From CAZJYI01 sp964550025 (lineage in GTDB: Bacteria > Verrucomicrobiota > Kiritimatiellia > UBA8416 > CAYOBW01), in contig CAZJYI010000004.1 in the NCBI GenBank assembly GCA_964550025.1, positions 1-64,000 on the forward strand: a DNA stretch of 64,000 bases, written 5' to 3'. Numbering within the stretch: the first letter of the stretch is position 1; the number at the start of each line of letters is the position of its first letter. Made by a program: the position numbers and the translations under genes. The notes under the pieces were generated by a model. The model was not told where the DNA came from, ran no database searches, and saw only the letters and a program-made list of their open reading frames with translations. Shown in pieces: positions 27,050 to 35,331 of the stretch.

Positions 27050-28530
27050 GCGAAGATCTCATTAGCTGTCCGAGTTGTGGGCATGAGTTCGAGTTGTCAG
27101 AAGCCTTGACTGGGAGGCTGCGTGAGCACCTGAAGGCTGAGCTTGAGAAAGGCGTTGCCAAGCGAGAAGCGTCGCTGAAGAAGCAACTCCATGACCTAAA
27201 GAAACAGCGGGCGGCAATCCAGGAGGCCGAGGCGTCACTGGCCGAGCAGGTTGAGGCCAAGCTGCAGGAGCGAAGTACGGAAATCCAGAAGGCTGCTGAG
27301 GCGAAAGTCGACAAGCAATACGCGGAGCAGTTGAAAGAGCTTCAGGAGACTGTCTCGGAGCGTGATGAGGCCCTCTCTGAGTTCCGTGAACAAGAGCGTG
27401 AACTGCGCAAGAAACAGCGTAAACTGGAAGAAGCCAAGGAATCGATGGACCTTGAGATCGACCGGAAGCTGGAAACTGAGCGCGAAAAGCTCCGTCAACA
27501 GGCCGAGAAGAAATTGGAGGCCAAGTACGCGTCCAAGGTTTCCGACCTCCAGCAGACTCTGGATGAGAATGAGACGGCCATTCGGAATTTCCGCGAGCAA
27601 GAAGTTGAGCTCCGCAAGAAACAACGCGAGTTGGAAGCGGCGAAGGAGGAAGCTGAGCTGGAGGTCGCAAGGAAGCTCGACGAAGAGCGGGGTCGAATCC
27701 GGGAGGATGCTGAGAAGAAGGTTGCCGAGGCCCACCGGTTGAAGGATCTTGAGAAAGACAAAGTCATCAACGATCTGCGCACATCTCTCGACGACATGAA
27801 GCGCAAGGCTGAACAGGGCTCGATGGAGACTCAGGGCGAGGTACTAGAACAGGATTTCGAGAGCCAACTCGCCGCGTTCTTCCCGCATGATGACATCCAG
27901 CCGGTTCCAAAGGGCATCCGTGGAGCAGACCTCATCCAGACCGTACGGACTCCATTCGGCGCCGAGACCGGGATGCTGCTGTGGGAAGCTAAGAACACGA
28001 AGGCCTGGAACGACCAGTGGATAGGCAAACTCAAGGACGACATGATTGAAACCCGGGCCACAATTGCCATTCTTGTGTCCGTTGTTCTTCCTGAGGAGGT
28101 GGCACGCTTCGGTCTGCGCGATGGCGTATGGGTAAGCGATCCTCTCTCCGCAATTCCGCTGGCAGCCGCACTGCGCCAACAACTCCAAGCTGTTAACCGT
28201 GAACGCACGGCCTCGATTGGCAAGAACGAGAAGATGGAGATCCTCTATCAGTACCTTGCCGGCACGGAGTTCAAGCAGAAGATCGAGGGAATTGTTGAAG
28301 CCTTCACGTCGATGCAGGATCAGCTCAACAAAGAGCGTCGTGCTATGGAGCGCCACTGGAAGCAACGAGAGAAACAGATCGAACGAGTCATCAAGAACAC
28401 TGTCGGCCTCTACGGTGACATGCAAGGCATCATTGGCGGGCAGATACCTGCGATCCCCGCTCTGGAACTGGATGGCGACGAAGTGAAACAGCTACCGGAC
28501 AAGGCAGAGGCCACCGACGCGATGGAATAG
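27046..28530 (+). CDS. DUF2130 coiled-coil nuclease-like protein
   Basis: A 494-residue DUF2130 protein. It begins with a single CPSC knuckle (residues 8-11), has a very long charged coiled coil (about 25-265), and then a PD-(D/E)XK-like core: GADLIQTV (Asp about 294) and LLWEAKNTKAWNDQWI with the E-x-K pair about 315-317. A second helical region closes it. DUF2130 proteins are common beside restriction and other defence genes; a nuclease role is inferred from the fold and not proven. ATGA overlap with the OLD-type gene ties it to the operon. It is the last intact gene of the RM operon. Confidence 0.82.
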   Translation: MSEDLISCPSCGHEFELSEALTGRLREHLKAELEKGVAKREASLKKQLHDLKKQRAAIQEAEASLAEQVEAKLQERSTEIQKAAEAKVDKQYAEQLKELQETVSERDEALSEFREQERELRKKQRKLEEAKESMDLEIDRKLETEREKLRQQAEKKLEAKYASKVSDLQQTLDENETAIRNFREQEVELRKKQRELEAAKEEAELEVARKLDEERGRIREDAEKKVAEAHRLKDLEKDKVINDLRTSLDDMKRKAEQGSMETQGEVLEQDFESQLAAFFPHDDIQPVPKGIRGADLIQTVRTPFGAETGMLLWEAKNTKAWNDQWIGKLKDDMIETRATIAILVSVVLPEEVARFGLRDGVWVSDPLSAIPLAAALRQQLQAVNRERTASIGKNEKMEILYQYLAGTEFKQKIEGIVEAFTSMQDQLNKERRAMERHWKQREKQIERVIKNTVGLYGDMQGIIGGQIPAIPALELDGDEVKQLPDKAEATDAME

Positions 28531-28576
28531 CAGCCCGACACCGACAAGGAAGATACAGAAGCGGATCCATTCTGTC

Positions 28577-28823
28577 ATGGAACAGATATTCATCAGCAGC
28601 GTGCAGAAGGAGCTTCAGGAGGAGCGGTATGCCGTGCGCGATTTCGTGCATGGAAACGATCTCTTACGGCAGTTCTCTCGGGTCTTTCTGTTCGAGGACT
28701 TGCTGTCGGCGGATCGGCGTCTTTGCGGCAAACGGACTCGTCGAGAAGGTCGGAACCACCGGACTCGGCACATACTACCGGCTGCTCCGGAAACCCGACA
28801 CAAACCCGACAAACCCGACGTGA
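28577..28823 (+). pseudogene. Internally deleted DUF4062 / winged-helix (AlbA_2-type) gene remnant
   Basis: The first 35 or so residues (MEQIFISSVQKELQEERYAV, then FLFEDLLSADRR) are the start of a DUF4062 protein of the kind that continues into an AlbA_2 putative DNA-binding domain and ATPase. At about 28710 the reading frame shifts, and the text becomes GLVEKVGTTGLGTYYRLL with tail TNPTNPT, the winged-helix C-terminus of the same type of protein. Everything between, normally well over 1 kb, is missing. This looks like one internal deletion that joined the two ends out of frame. It lies 46 bp after DUF2130. Confidence 0.6.
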
Positions 28824-28850
28824 GCAACATGGCTGGCGAGAGGGCGGTTT

Positions 28851-28970
28851 GTGCGCAATCCAATCAGAAACGCATGGGATGAACTGTACCAGGTCCACGA
28901 CATCAGGAACCTGCCCGCGGCTGAATGCGAAGCCGTGCTGGCGTGTGTAGAGGAGCGGACGCATGATTGA
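28851..28970 (+). CDS. Possible 39-residue small protein before the DUF3696 ATPase
   Basis: A GTG-started frame with AGAGGG six bases upstream encodes a protein-like acidic peptide (NPIRNAWDELYQVHDIRN, then AECEAVLACVEERTHD). Its stop overlaps the ATPase start by 8 bp, the arrangement of coupled genes. It shares the frame of the remnant upstream, so it could also be the last piece of that decayed gene. Composition and position argue for a real peptide, but no homologue is recognised. Confidence 0.4.
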   Translation: MRNPIRNAWDELYQVHDIRNLPAAECEAVLACVEERTHD

Positions 28971-30729
28971 GTCTTTCAGCATCGGGAACTTCAAGGCCTT
29001 CAGCGATATGCAGACGATTCCGCTGAAACCGATCACGATCATCTTCGGACCGAACAGTTCGGGAAAGTCGTCGGTGATCCATAGTCTCTTGTTGGCACGG
29101 CATGGCGTTGACACGCAGAGCCTTGAAGCAATGCACCCCAGCGTTGCTGGCGAATCGGTTGATCTAGGGGGATTCCGTCAGTACGTCCATCGGCGGAACG
29201 TGGAGAATCGCCTACAGTGGGTGGCGGAAGTGAGCGTATCATCGTTGCCTGACAAATTAGCTACCGATCTTGCGAAGGCGGATACACTGTCGGTGCACGT
29301 GACGGCAGGTCTACAGCTGGGGTACAGCGGGCAACCCGCCCCCGGCGCGGTGCCGTTCACGCAGACTTGCGAGTACCGTATCGACGGTGACCCGTTTCTT
29401 CAACTGACGCGCGGCGCGCCACAGACAGATTTCCGTGTATCGCGTCTGAATCGCGACCATGCCGTATTCGAGCCCATCCTTCAGGCGATGCTCCTGTCAG
29501 CCAGTGCCCAGGCGGCCTTGAACGAAGAAGACGCGAAGCTCCTGAATGAGCTGATCGATTCCATTGTGCCGAAACTGTCGTTTCCTGGCACTTCCGACTT
29601 TTTACCCGGTGCAGACATGGACCCGGAGTTGCTGGATTCGATCAGTCGTCCGTCTCTGTACGACGAGGATGAAGAGCAGTTCGCGAAGCTCGGCGATTTG
29701 GGTCGATCGGTTCGTCTGTTTCTTCCGCGCATGCTGACGCGCTTCCATTCGGGCGTTCACCAGGCACTGACCAGGTCTCTGAAATCACTGTCATACCTGG
29801 GACCGCTTCGCTCTGTCCCACCACGGCATATGGCTCTGGCAGAGACCGGTGCGTTCGGGCACCCGGCGGAAGGGGCAGAAGCCTGGCAAGAGCTGGCCAG
29901 AAATGCCGACGTACGGGACAAGGTGAATGCTTGGCTGGGTGACGAGACGAAGTTGAAGACCCCTTACCGTGTTGAGCTTGAATCCTTCTTCTCTCAGCAA
30001 GCCATTGGTGACATCGTTGAGAACCTACAAGAGGACCTTGCCAACTGGAGTATTCAGGACTTCCTCCGACAGAGTGGGGCAGACATCTCCTTCTACGAGG
30101 AGTACTTGGCGGAGATCGAGAAGGACGTAACTGAGTACAACCCCACCGAGTTGGATCAGAGGATAGGACAGATGATCGCAGATAGCGTCGACCTTGAGGA
30201 CCAGTTCAAAGAGTGGATTACACCCGCTCTTGACCGCCTTCTGGAAGAACGGCGCGAGCCTGGATCGGCGGATGTTCGGCTGTACGATATCCAGAAGCGG
30301 ACTCCAGTGAGCCACCGCGATGTGGGCATCGGCGTGAGTCAGGTTCTGCCTGTACTGGTCCAGGCGTATGCATCCAGGCAAGCGCTGATCGCCATGGAGC
30401 AGCCGGAAATCCACTTGCACCCTGCGCTGCAAGCTGAGCTCGGTGACGTGTTCATTGAATCTGCCCTCGGTGATCAGCAGAACCGGTTTGTGCTGGAGAC
30501 TCACAGCGAACACCTGATTCTGCGCATTCTCCGGCGCATCAGGGAATCCAGCCGTCGATCCTCACCTGCCATTTCACCCGACGACGTGTGCGTCTTGTAC
30601 GTACATCCGCGCGATACCGGTGCTCAAGTCATGGAGATGAGGATTTCGCCTGACGGCCAGTTTCTCGATCCGTGGCCGGGCGGCTTCTTTCCTGAGAGAG
30701 TAAGGGAGATTACGGGGGCGCAGGCATGA
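28963..30729 (+). CDS. DUF3696 AAA-type ATPase
   Basis: A 588-residue SMC/ABC-like ATPase. Walker A FGPNSSGKSS is at 28-37, signature-like GIGVSQVLPVLVQAY near 459, Walker B LIAMEQPEIHLHP near 475, and the switch His in ETHSEHLILRILRRIR near 511. Residues about 545-588 (DGQFLDPWPGGFFPERVREI) are the DUF3696 tail. ATPases of this kind act as sensors in two-gene defence modules, licensing an effector encoded next door. It overlaps the next gene by ATGA and follows a possible 39-aa peptide. The 139-bp gap after the remnant could hold its own promoter. Confidence 0.85.
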   Translation: MIESFSIGNFKAFSDMQTIPLKPITIIFGPNSSGKSSVIHSLLLARHGVDTQSLEAMHPSVAGESVDLGGFRQYVHRRNVENRLQWVAEVSVSSLPDKLATDLAKADTLSVHVTAGLQLGYSGQPAPGAVPFTQTCEYRIDGDPFLQLTRGAPQTDFRVSRLNRDHAVFEPILQAMLLSASAQAALNEEDAKLLNELIDSIVPKLSFPGTSDFLPGADMDPELLDSISRPSLYDEDEEQFAKLGDLGRSVRLFLPRMLTRFHSGVHQALTRSLKSLSYLGPLRSVPPRHMALAETGAFGHPAEGAEAWQELARNADVRDKVNAWLGDETKLKTPYRVELESFFSQQAIGDIVENLQEDLANWSIQDFLRQSGADISFYEEYLAEIEKDVTEYNPTELDQRIGQMIADSVDLEDQFKEWITPALDRLLEERREPGSADVRLYDIQKRTPVSHRDVGIGVSQVLPVLVQAYASRQALIAMEQPEIHLHPALQAELGDVFIESALGDQQNRFVLETHSEHLILRILRRIRESSRRSSPAISPDDVCVLYVHPRDTGAQVMEMRISPDGQFLDPWPGGFFPERVREITGAQA

Positions 30730-31736
30730 TTGTCTGTAGTGTTCACGATCCAGCCGTCTTCGACGCAGCTCTCTTTGAGGACAGTGACCACTATGAAGGG
30801 TGGATGGCTCTGCACCTGGACAACGTTCGCGTTGCACATCTTCTCGCGTGCGACGACAGCCCCGAAGGGTCGGCAATCTGGTCGGAGATCCTGCGTGCCC
30901 AGGCGAGTTCTCCCCTTCTAGCCGCGAAGTTGGGCGCGTGTCTCAACCCGCAACGCGTTGTCTACGTGAATCCGCATCCTACACGGCCGCAGAAGGTGCG
31001 TCCCAGACTCGACTCTGACGGTTCTGCTCAGGCGGTTGGACTGATTGCCAATCCAGGTGTCGATGTGCTGATCGCAGCGCAAGGCACAGTAGAGGCCATG
31101 GAAGCAGAAGGGATCTCAGCGAACAAGGTGTTCACCGCTTCGTCATACCACAACAGTGAGGCCTACAGGCGCGAGAGACTGTCGTTTGGTGGTCGTGCCC
31201 TCCGCGACCTGACCAAGGCAGACTTCCTGGACCAAATCATACGTCCTGTTGTCTGTTGGGCTCGTGAAGCGACCATTGTTGACAAGGTGATAACCAGGGC
31301 CGCATTCGGCGATGCCGGCAACGGCGATCCCAAACCCACCTGGCCGAAATTCAAACAGACCGTTGCTGCAATACACGCTGCCTGGAAAGAGGGAGCGTAC
31401 GCTTCAGAAGGAACGTTTCGCGTCATAAGCTCACACACCAGCTACATGATTGGTGATGCTCTCGCTGAGGAACTGGCCAAGAAACTTGACCTGGGGTGCA
31501 AGGACCTGCACGTAGTGCTCAAGCGACCGCAAGACGTCCATGACCTCGGCCATGATCGGTATCTCGTGACGGACAAAGACATGTGTGTTGGCTTTACGAA
31601 AGGCTTTGATCTCCTCGCCGATGACAAAGCCTGCGGAGCCACCGATGCATACCTTCGTCAGCCGCAGGCCGAGCGCGATACTGTTGTGGAGTTGATACAC
31701 GCACAGTCACAGGGGGAGTGGCGAGGCAGCGCGTAA
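30726..31736 (+). CDS. Putative effector partner of the DUF3696 ATPase, family unrecognised
   Basis: A 336-residue cytoplasmic protein translated with the ATPase through an ATGA overlap. I do not recognise the family with confidence. Two stretches recall phospholipase-D-like folds: REATIVDKVITRAAF (about 177-191), like the strand with DPYI, and GHDRYLVTDKDMCVGFTKGF (about 276-295), like the HDR...G-F segment of PLD/MIT_C-type domains. A canonical HKD pair is not present. The N-terminus (MIVCSVHDPAVFDAALFEDS) suggests another alpha/beta part. By position it should be the effector controlled by the ATPase. Confidence 0.6.
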   Translation: MIVCSVHDPAVFDAALFEDSDHYEGWMALHLDNVRVAHLLACDDSPEGSAIWSEILRAQASSPLLAAKLGACLNPQRVVYVNPHPTRPQKVRPRLDSDGSAQAVGLIANPGVDVLIAAQGTVEAMEAEGISANKVFTASSYHNSEAYRRERLSFGGRALRDLTKADFLDQIIRPVVCWAREATIVDKVITRAAFGDAGNGDPKPTWPKFKQTVAAIHAAWKEGAYASEGTFRVISSHTSYMIGDALAEELAKKLDLGCKDLHVVLKRPQDVHDLGHDRYLVTDKDMCVGFTKGFDLLADDKACGATDAYLRQPQAERDTVVELIHAQSQGEWRGSA

Positions 31737-31832
31737 CGAACGGCGTGTCGTGCCCCATCTCAACTCGTGGCGAGGCCCGTGAGTTGGTTGCAGCGACGCG
31801 GGATGGGACTCGAAGATGGAAGGTAATTCCCT

Positions 31833-32585
31833 GTGAAGAGAAGGCGCAAGTTCGAGCTGCTGGTGGGCGATCTGAAGGAGGTGTTGGCGGACCCGGACGT
31901 GGAGGACAGATACGGCGTGCTCTATGGTCTGACCCACGACGTGTTCAGGTTCGTTGACGAGCTGTGCGGCGATCCGGCCAAAGCTGCCATGTTGATCGAT
32001 ATGGCGCGGGCGGCACGCCAAGCGCGTGGGCCCGGGAGGGACGGTGCGGAGGAGAAGCTGCTGCAACGGCTCGACTACCTGGTGAGGTGCTGTTGCGATG
32101 CCTTCGACGCTGTTGAGCTCAATTCGTTTCTGCTGTGCCCGACTTGTGAAGGCTGCCCCGAGGGTCTCGACATTGCGTGCCGGATCATGCGTGATGTCTG
32201 CGCCTACGGGCTGGACTGCTTCACGTTCAAGAAAGCGCGAGACCAGTTTGCCGGCACACGGCGCGCCTGCGCGCTCCGGATCCTGGGATCGGCCAGTTGG
32301 GTGTTCGAAATCCCTGAAGCCGTCCCGCTCGCCCTCACGGCGCTGAAGCGGAATCGCATATGGGAGGCGCGTGGCGCCATCTGCTTCCTCGAAGACTACT
32401 TCAAGGCCAGGGAAGGCATGCGCGTTCCACGAGAGGTCGTGGACGCTCTACTGTCGGTTGTCGACCGCACGGACAACCGTTCAAACGCCACCGGGGCGCT
32501 CAATGTGCTTGTCGTGGCGGGGCACATTTCGGAGCTCGGGGCACTCGATCGGCTCGATGATTGGAAGGACAGGCAATACCGGTAA
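31833..32585 (+). CDS. Hypothetical helical protein at the island's right edge
   Basis: A 250-residue protein started by GTG with GGAAGG nine bases upstream. It is rich in helices and cysteines (YLVRCCCDAF, LLCPTCEGCPEG around residues 85-110) and reads as HEAT-like repeats. No known family is recognised. It follows the ATPase pair by 96 bp in the same direction and is convergent with the aldo/keto reductase 15 bp further on. It may be the last gene of the island or an unrelated passenger. Confidence 0.5.
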   Translation: MKRRRKFELLVGDLKEVLADPDVEDRYGVLYGLTHDVFRFVDELCGDPAKAAMLIDMARAARQARGPGRDGAEEKLLQRLDYLVRCCCDAFDAVELNSFLLCPTCEGCPEGLDIACRIMRDVCAYGLDCFTFKKARDQFAGTRRACALRILGSASWVFEIPEAVPLALTALKRNRIWEARGAICFLEDYFKAREGMRVPREVVDALLSVVDRTDNRSNATGALNVLVVAGHISELGALDRLDDWKDRQYR

Positions 32586-32600
32586 CGGTCGGCTTCCTCT

Positions 32601-33593
32601 CTACTCAACCTTCAACTTCTTGATCGCGTCGGTCTGGTACGCCTTCGCACTGTAGTCTTTCAGCAACGTCCTGTCATCCGCGGTGTACGTGGTGTCATGG
32701 GCGAGAGTTGCGATGTTCTCGTCGATTTCCTTGCGGAGGCGCATGCCGATGACCAGCAGATCGATCCGCTTGTCGTTCAGAACCCAGCGTATAGCCGCGC
32801 CGGGCATCTGTTGGATGCGCTTCTTGTCGTACCCGGGCACGATGTGGGGCGCCCAAGCCCCGAGCACGCCGGCGCCGATGACTTTCATTGCCGCGATGCC
32901 CATCTTCAGCTCGTAGGCCTTGGCCAGGCAGGCCTCGCGCAGCTTGATCATGCGCTCGGAGAATATCTGGTCGTGTCCGCGTGGGATGTAACCGTAGGAG
33001 AGCATGCAGAGGTCGAAGCCGCCGGACTCGATGAGGGCCAGGGTCTTGTCGAAATAGCCGTGGGCCGACAGACCGATGAAAGTGGTCACGCGCTCATCGC
33101 GCAGCTTGACGAGCTCCGCATGGATCTGCATTGCCCGCTCCACCGACATCTGCTGGATTCCCGGCGTGCCGTGAATCAGAATCGCATCGAGGTGGTCCGT
33201 CTGCAGCTCTCGCAGCGCTTTCTCGACCTGGGCGCGAACGTGCGCGGGATTGGTGGTCTCGACCTTGGAGACCAGGCAGATGCTGTTGCGCCGGCCCCTC
33301 AGCGCCTCGCCCAGAATCGACTGGCTCTCCATGTAGTTGCCGGCGGTGTCGAAGTAGCGGATGCCGCGGTCGAAGGCGTACCGCACCAGCTCGACACGCT
33401 GCTCGCGTGAGAGCGGGTTGCCCCATACACTTGGCAGGCCCGCGCCGCCGTAGGCCAGGATCGGCAGCCTGAGACCGGTCTTGCCGAAGACGCGGACGGG
33501 GATTGTCTTGTCCGCTGCCGCGGCGACCGCGGGAACGGCCGCGGCGACCGCGGCGGTCTTGAGAAACTCACGTCGTCGGATGCTGGTGTTCAT
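32601..33593 (-). CDS. Tat-exported aldo/keto reductase
   Basis: A 330-residue NADPH-dependent oxidoreductase with a twin-arginine signal (RRREFLKTAAVAAAVPAVAA), so it is probably exported folded with its cofactor. The catalytic tetrad is present: Asp82 and Tyr87 in DTAGNYMES, Lys110 in VSK, His141 in IHGT. Homologues with a Tat signal are frequent in PVC-group genomes; the substrate is unknown, possibly a sugar or glycan-derived aldehyde. A single-gene unit, convergent with the hypothetical gene before it. Confidence 0.85.
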   Translation of the reverse strand: MNTSIRRREFLKTAAVAAAVPAVAAAADKTIPVRVFGKTGLRLPILAYGGAGLPSVWGNPLSREQRVELVRYAFDRGIRYFDTAGNYMESQSILGEALRGRRNSICLVSKVETTNPAHVRAQVEKALRELQTDHLDAILIHGTPGIQQMSVERAMQIHAELVKLRDERVTTFIGLSAHGYFDKTLALIESGGFDLCMLSYGYIPRGHDQIFSERMIKLREACLAKAYELKMGIAAMKVIGAGVLGAWAPHIVPGYDKKRIQQMPGAAIRWVLNDKRIDLLVIGMRLRKEIDENIATLAHDTTYTADDRTLLKDYSAKAYQTDAIKKLKVE

Positions 33594-33655
33594 GCCGCGT
33601 CCTTCCTAGCACTGTTGTTGAGGGACCTCCGTCCCAGAACCCTCCGGACATGCCA

Positions 33656-33876
33656 GATTGATTGATGATTAGCGATTGATGATTGTTGATGGTCGAAGTG
33701 AGACATCCATGCCGATCCACGCCCGTCCCGGATAATCCGTTCTTTTGCCCGCTAATCGCCGCCCTCCAGGCCGCATCTTCCGGGCGTTTTCCATGGCCAA
33801 CCCTCTTGCACGGGGTCCCGCCAATCGCTTCCCTCACACATCGCAGATCAGCAATCGCCGATCATCAATCGATCCT
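33656..33876. repeat. Imperfect 30-bp inverted repeat around a 160-bp spacer
   Basis: The left arm (33656-33685) is built from GATTGATGATT and GCGATTGATGATT; the right arm (33846-33876) is its inverse with about 25 of 30 bases matching. The spacer has no gene. The unit GATTGATGATTAGCGATTG is low-complexity, so the arms may be copies of a dispersed repeat in opposite orientation. It fills most of the 349-bp gap between the aldo/keto reductase and the ankyrin gene; nothing else is seen in that gap. Confidence 0.45.
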
Positions 33877-33942
33877 GCATCACCGCCCCCGCATCAAGCG
33901 TGGTCTCCTTTTGGCGGGGATGGGTCCGAGTACAACTCGGAC

Positions 33943-35331
33943 CTACTTGGGCGTGTCTTCGCAGTGCGGGTACCGGTAGTCCGCACCGTCGTCCGTTGAC
34001 ACTTTGCGCGTCGAGCCGTCTTCGGGTGTATACAGGAACAGCTCGCCTTTGCCGGTCCGGTTGGCGTGGTAGACAATCGCCGACTCGTCTTTTGTCCATC
34101 GTGGATACGCATACCAATGCGGTTTCATCACGTCGTTGGCAAAGGCCCTGGCGTTGGTGATGCCGGGCTTCTTCGCGTCGAAGTCGGCGATGTACAGGGC
34201 GCGCCCCGTGTCCTCGTACTTGTGCCCGTACTGGTACTCGAAGCAGACACGCGTTTCGCTCGGCGATATGCTGACCCTGTCGAGCAGCCCTTTCTTGGCC
34301 ATCTCACAGTCAATGCGTTCGAAGCGGGGCTCCCCGCCGGGCTTGGGCGTCATCAGGAAGTACCCCCAACCCTGTTTCGGGTGCGCGCACTGCACGAGAA
34401 TCCGGCCGTCCACGAGGCAGGTGTAGGCCCAAGTATGGTAACGCTTGTCCGTGAGTGAGATCTCCTCGCCGGGCTTGGCGCCCACTTTGCCGGCCATGAC
34501 ATGGAAACTGCCCGTCTTCGGGTTCTTCCGGTTCCAGATGGGCGTGTTCCTGCCGTCGCGCGTCCAGGTCTGGTTGAAGTCGGTGTGCGTGCCGTCTGTC
34601 AGCGTGTGAAAACCGGTGCCGTCGGCGTTGATCACGCAAATCTGGGTGATCCAATTCACCGTGACGGGGTGATGCTTCAGACGGCGAAAGAAGACGAGCA
34701 TGTCACCGGTTTTCGACCATGACGGTTTGAAGTCCTGGTGTCCGGACGTGACCGGCTTGCCATCCCGCGTGCCGTACGTGTTGACGTGGATCTGGCCGTT
34801 CTTGAAGTAAGACCCGCGGAAGGGGGTAGGCTCCGCGCGTGTTTCCGGCTTCGGGCGAGGCCGGGATTTGCCACCCAGGAGCTTGATGACCGCGGGCCGG
34901 TCGCCACTGGAAATCGTCTCGTTCCGGGCGGCGTCGAGCGGCGTGTAGCCGTTCTTGTCTTTGGCCGTCTTGTCGGCCCCCTCTTCGATCAGGAACTTGA
35001 CACCGGCCAAGTTGCCGACGAAGGCCGCCCAGTGGAGGGGCGTGCCCTTGTGCTCATCCGCGGCCTTGGCTTCGATACTGGCGCCTCTCTTCAGCAGCAG
35101 CCTGGCCGCATCAAGCCGGCCGGCAGCGACCGCCAGGTGCAATGGCGTCGCACCGGAGCCCGGAGTCCCCGGACGCATCATGGGTGCGTTTACGTCGACC
35201 CCGGCCGCCAGGTGCTTCCTGATGGCATCCAGTTTCCCTTCCGCGACTGCCTGCCACATGTCCGGGGTCGCCGCCTGAATGCTCGCAGCCACCAGTATGG
35301 CGAAACAGGTGTAGCCGATAACCCTTCTCAT
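33943..35331 (-). CDS. Secreted ankyrin-repeat / TolB-like propeller protein
   Basis: A 462-residue exported protein (signal MRRVIGYTCFAILVAASIQA). Residues about 25-150 hold three or four ankyrin repeats (GATPLHLAVAAGRLDAARLL, then GTPLHWAAFVGNLAGVKFLI). From about 180 to the end is a TolB/oligogalacturonide-lyase-like propeller with repeated SPSETRVCFEY and WTKDESAIVYHANR strands. Its ATG shares a base with the blaR1-like gene's TAA (TAATG), so it is translationally coupled to the sensor protease and should be induced with it. Function is not known; a periplasmic partner of the sensor is possible. Confidence 0.75.
   Translation of the reverse strand: MRRVIGYTCFAILVAASIQAATPDMWQAVAEGKLDAIRKHLAAGVDVNAPMMRPGTPGSGATPLHLAVAAGRLDAARLLLKRGASIEAKAADEHKGTPLHWAAFVGNLAGVKFLIEEGADKTAKDKNGYTPLDAARNETISSGDRPAVIKLLGGKSRPRPKPETRAEPTPFRGSYFKNGQIHVNTYGTRDGKPVTSGHQDFKPSWSKTGDMLVFFRRLKHHPVTVNWITQICVINADGTGFHTLTDGTHTDFNQTWTRDGRNTPIWNRKNPKTGSFHVMAGKVGAKPGEEISLTDKRYHTWAYTCLVDGRILVQCAHPKQGWGYFLMTPKPGGEPRFERIDCEMAKKGLLDRVSISPSETRVCFEYQYGHKYEDTGRALYIADFDAKKPGITNARAFANDVMKPHWYAYPRWTKDESAIVYHANRTGKGELFLYTPEDGSTRKVSTDDGADYRYPHCEDTPK

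Noticed and set aside
28577..28882. Intact 101-codon gene from 28577 to 28882
   Set aside because: Only the first 35 or so residues look like protein (DUF4062); the rest is a shifted frame over the winged-helix remnant.
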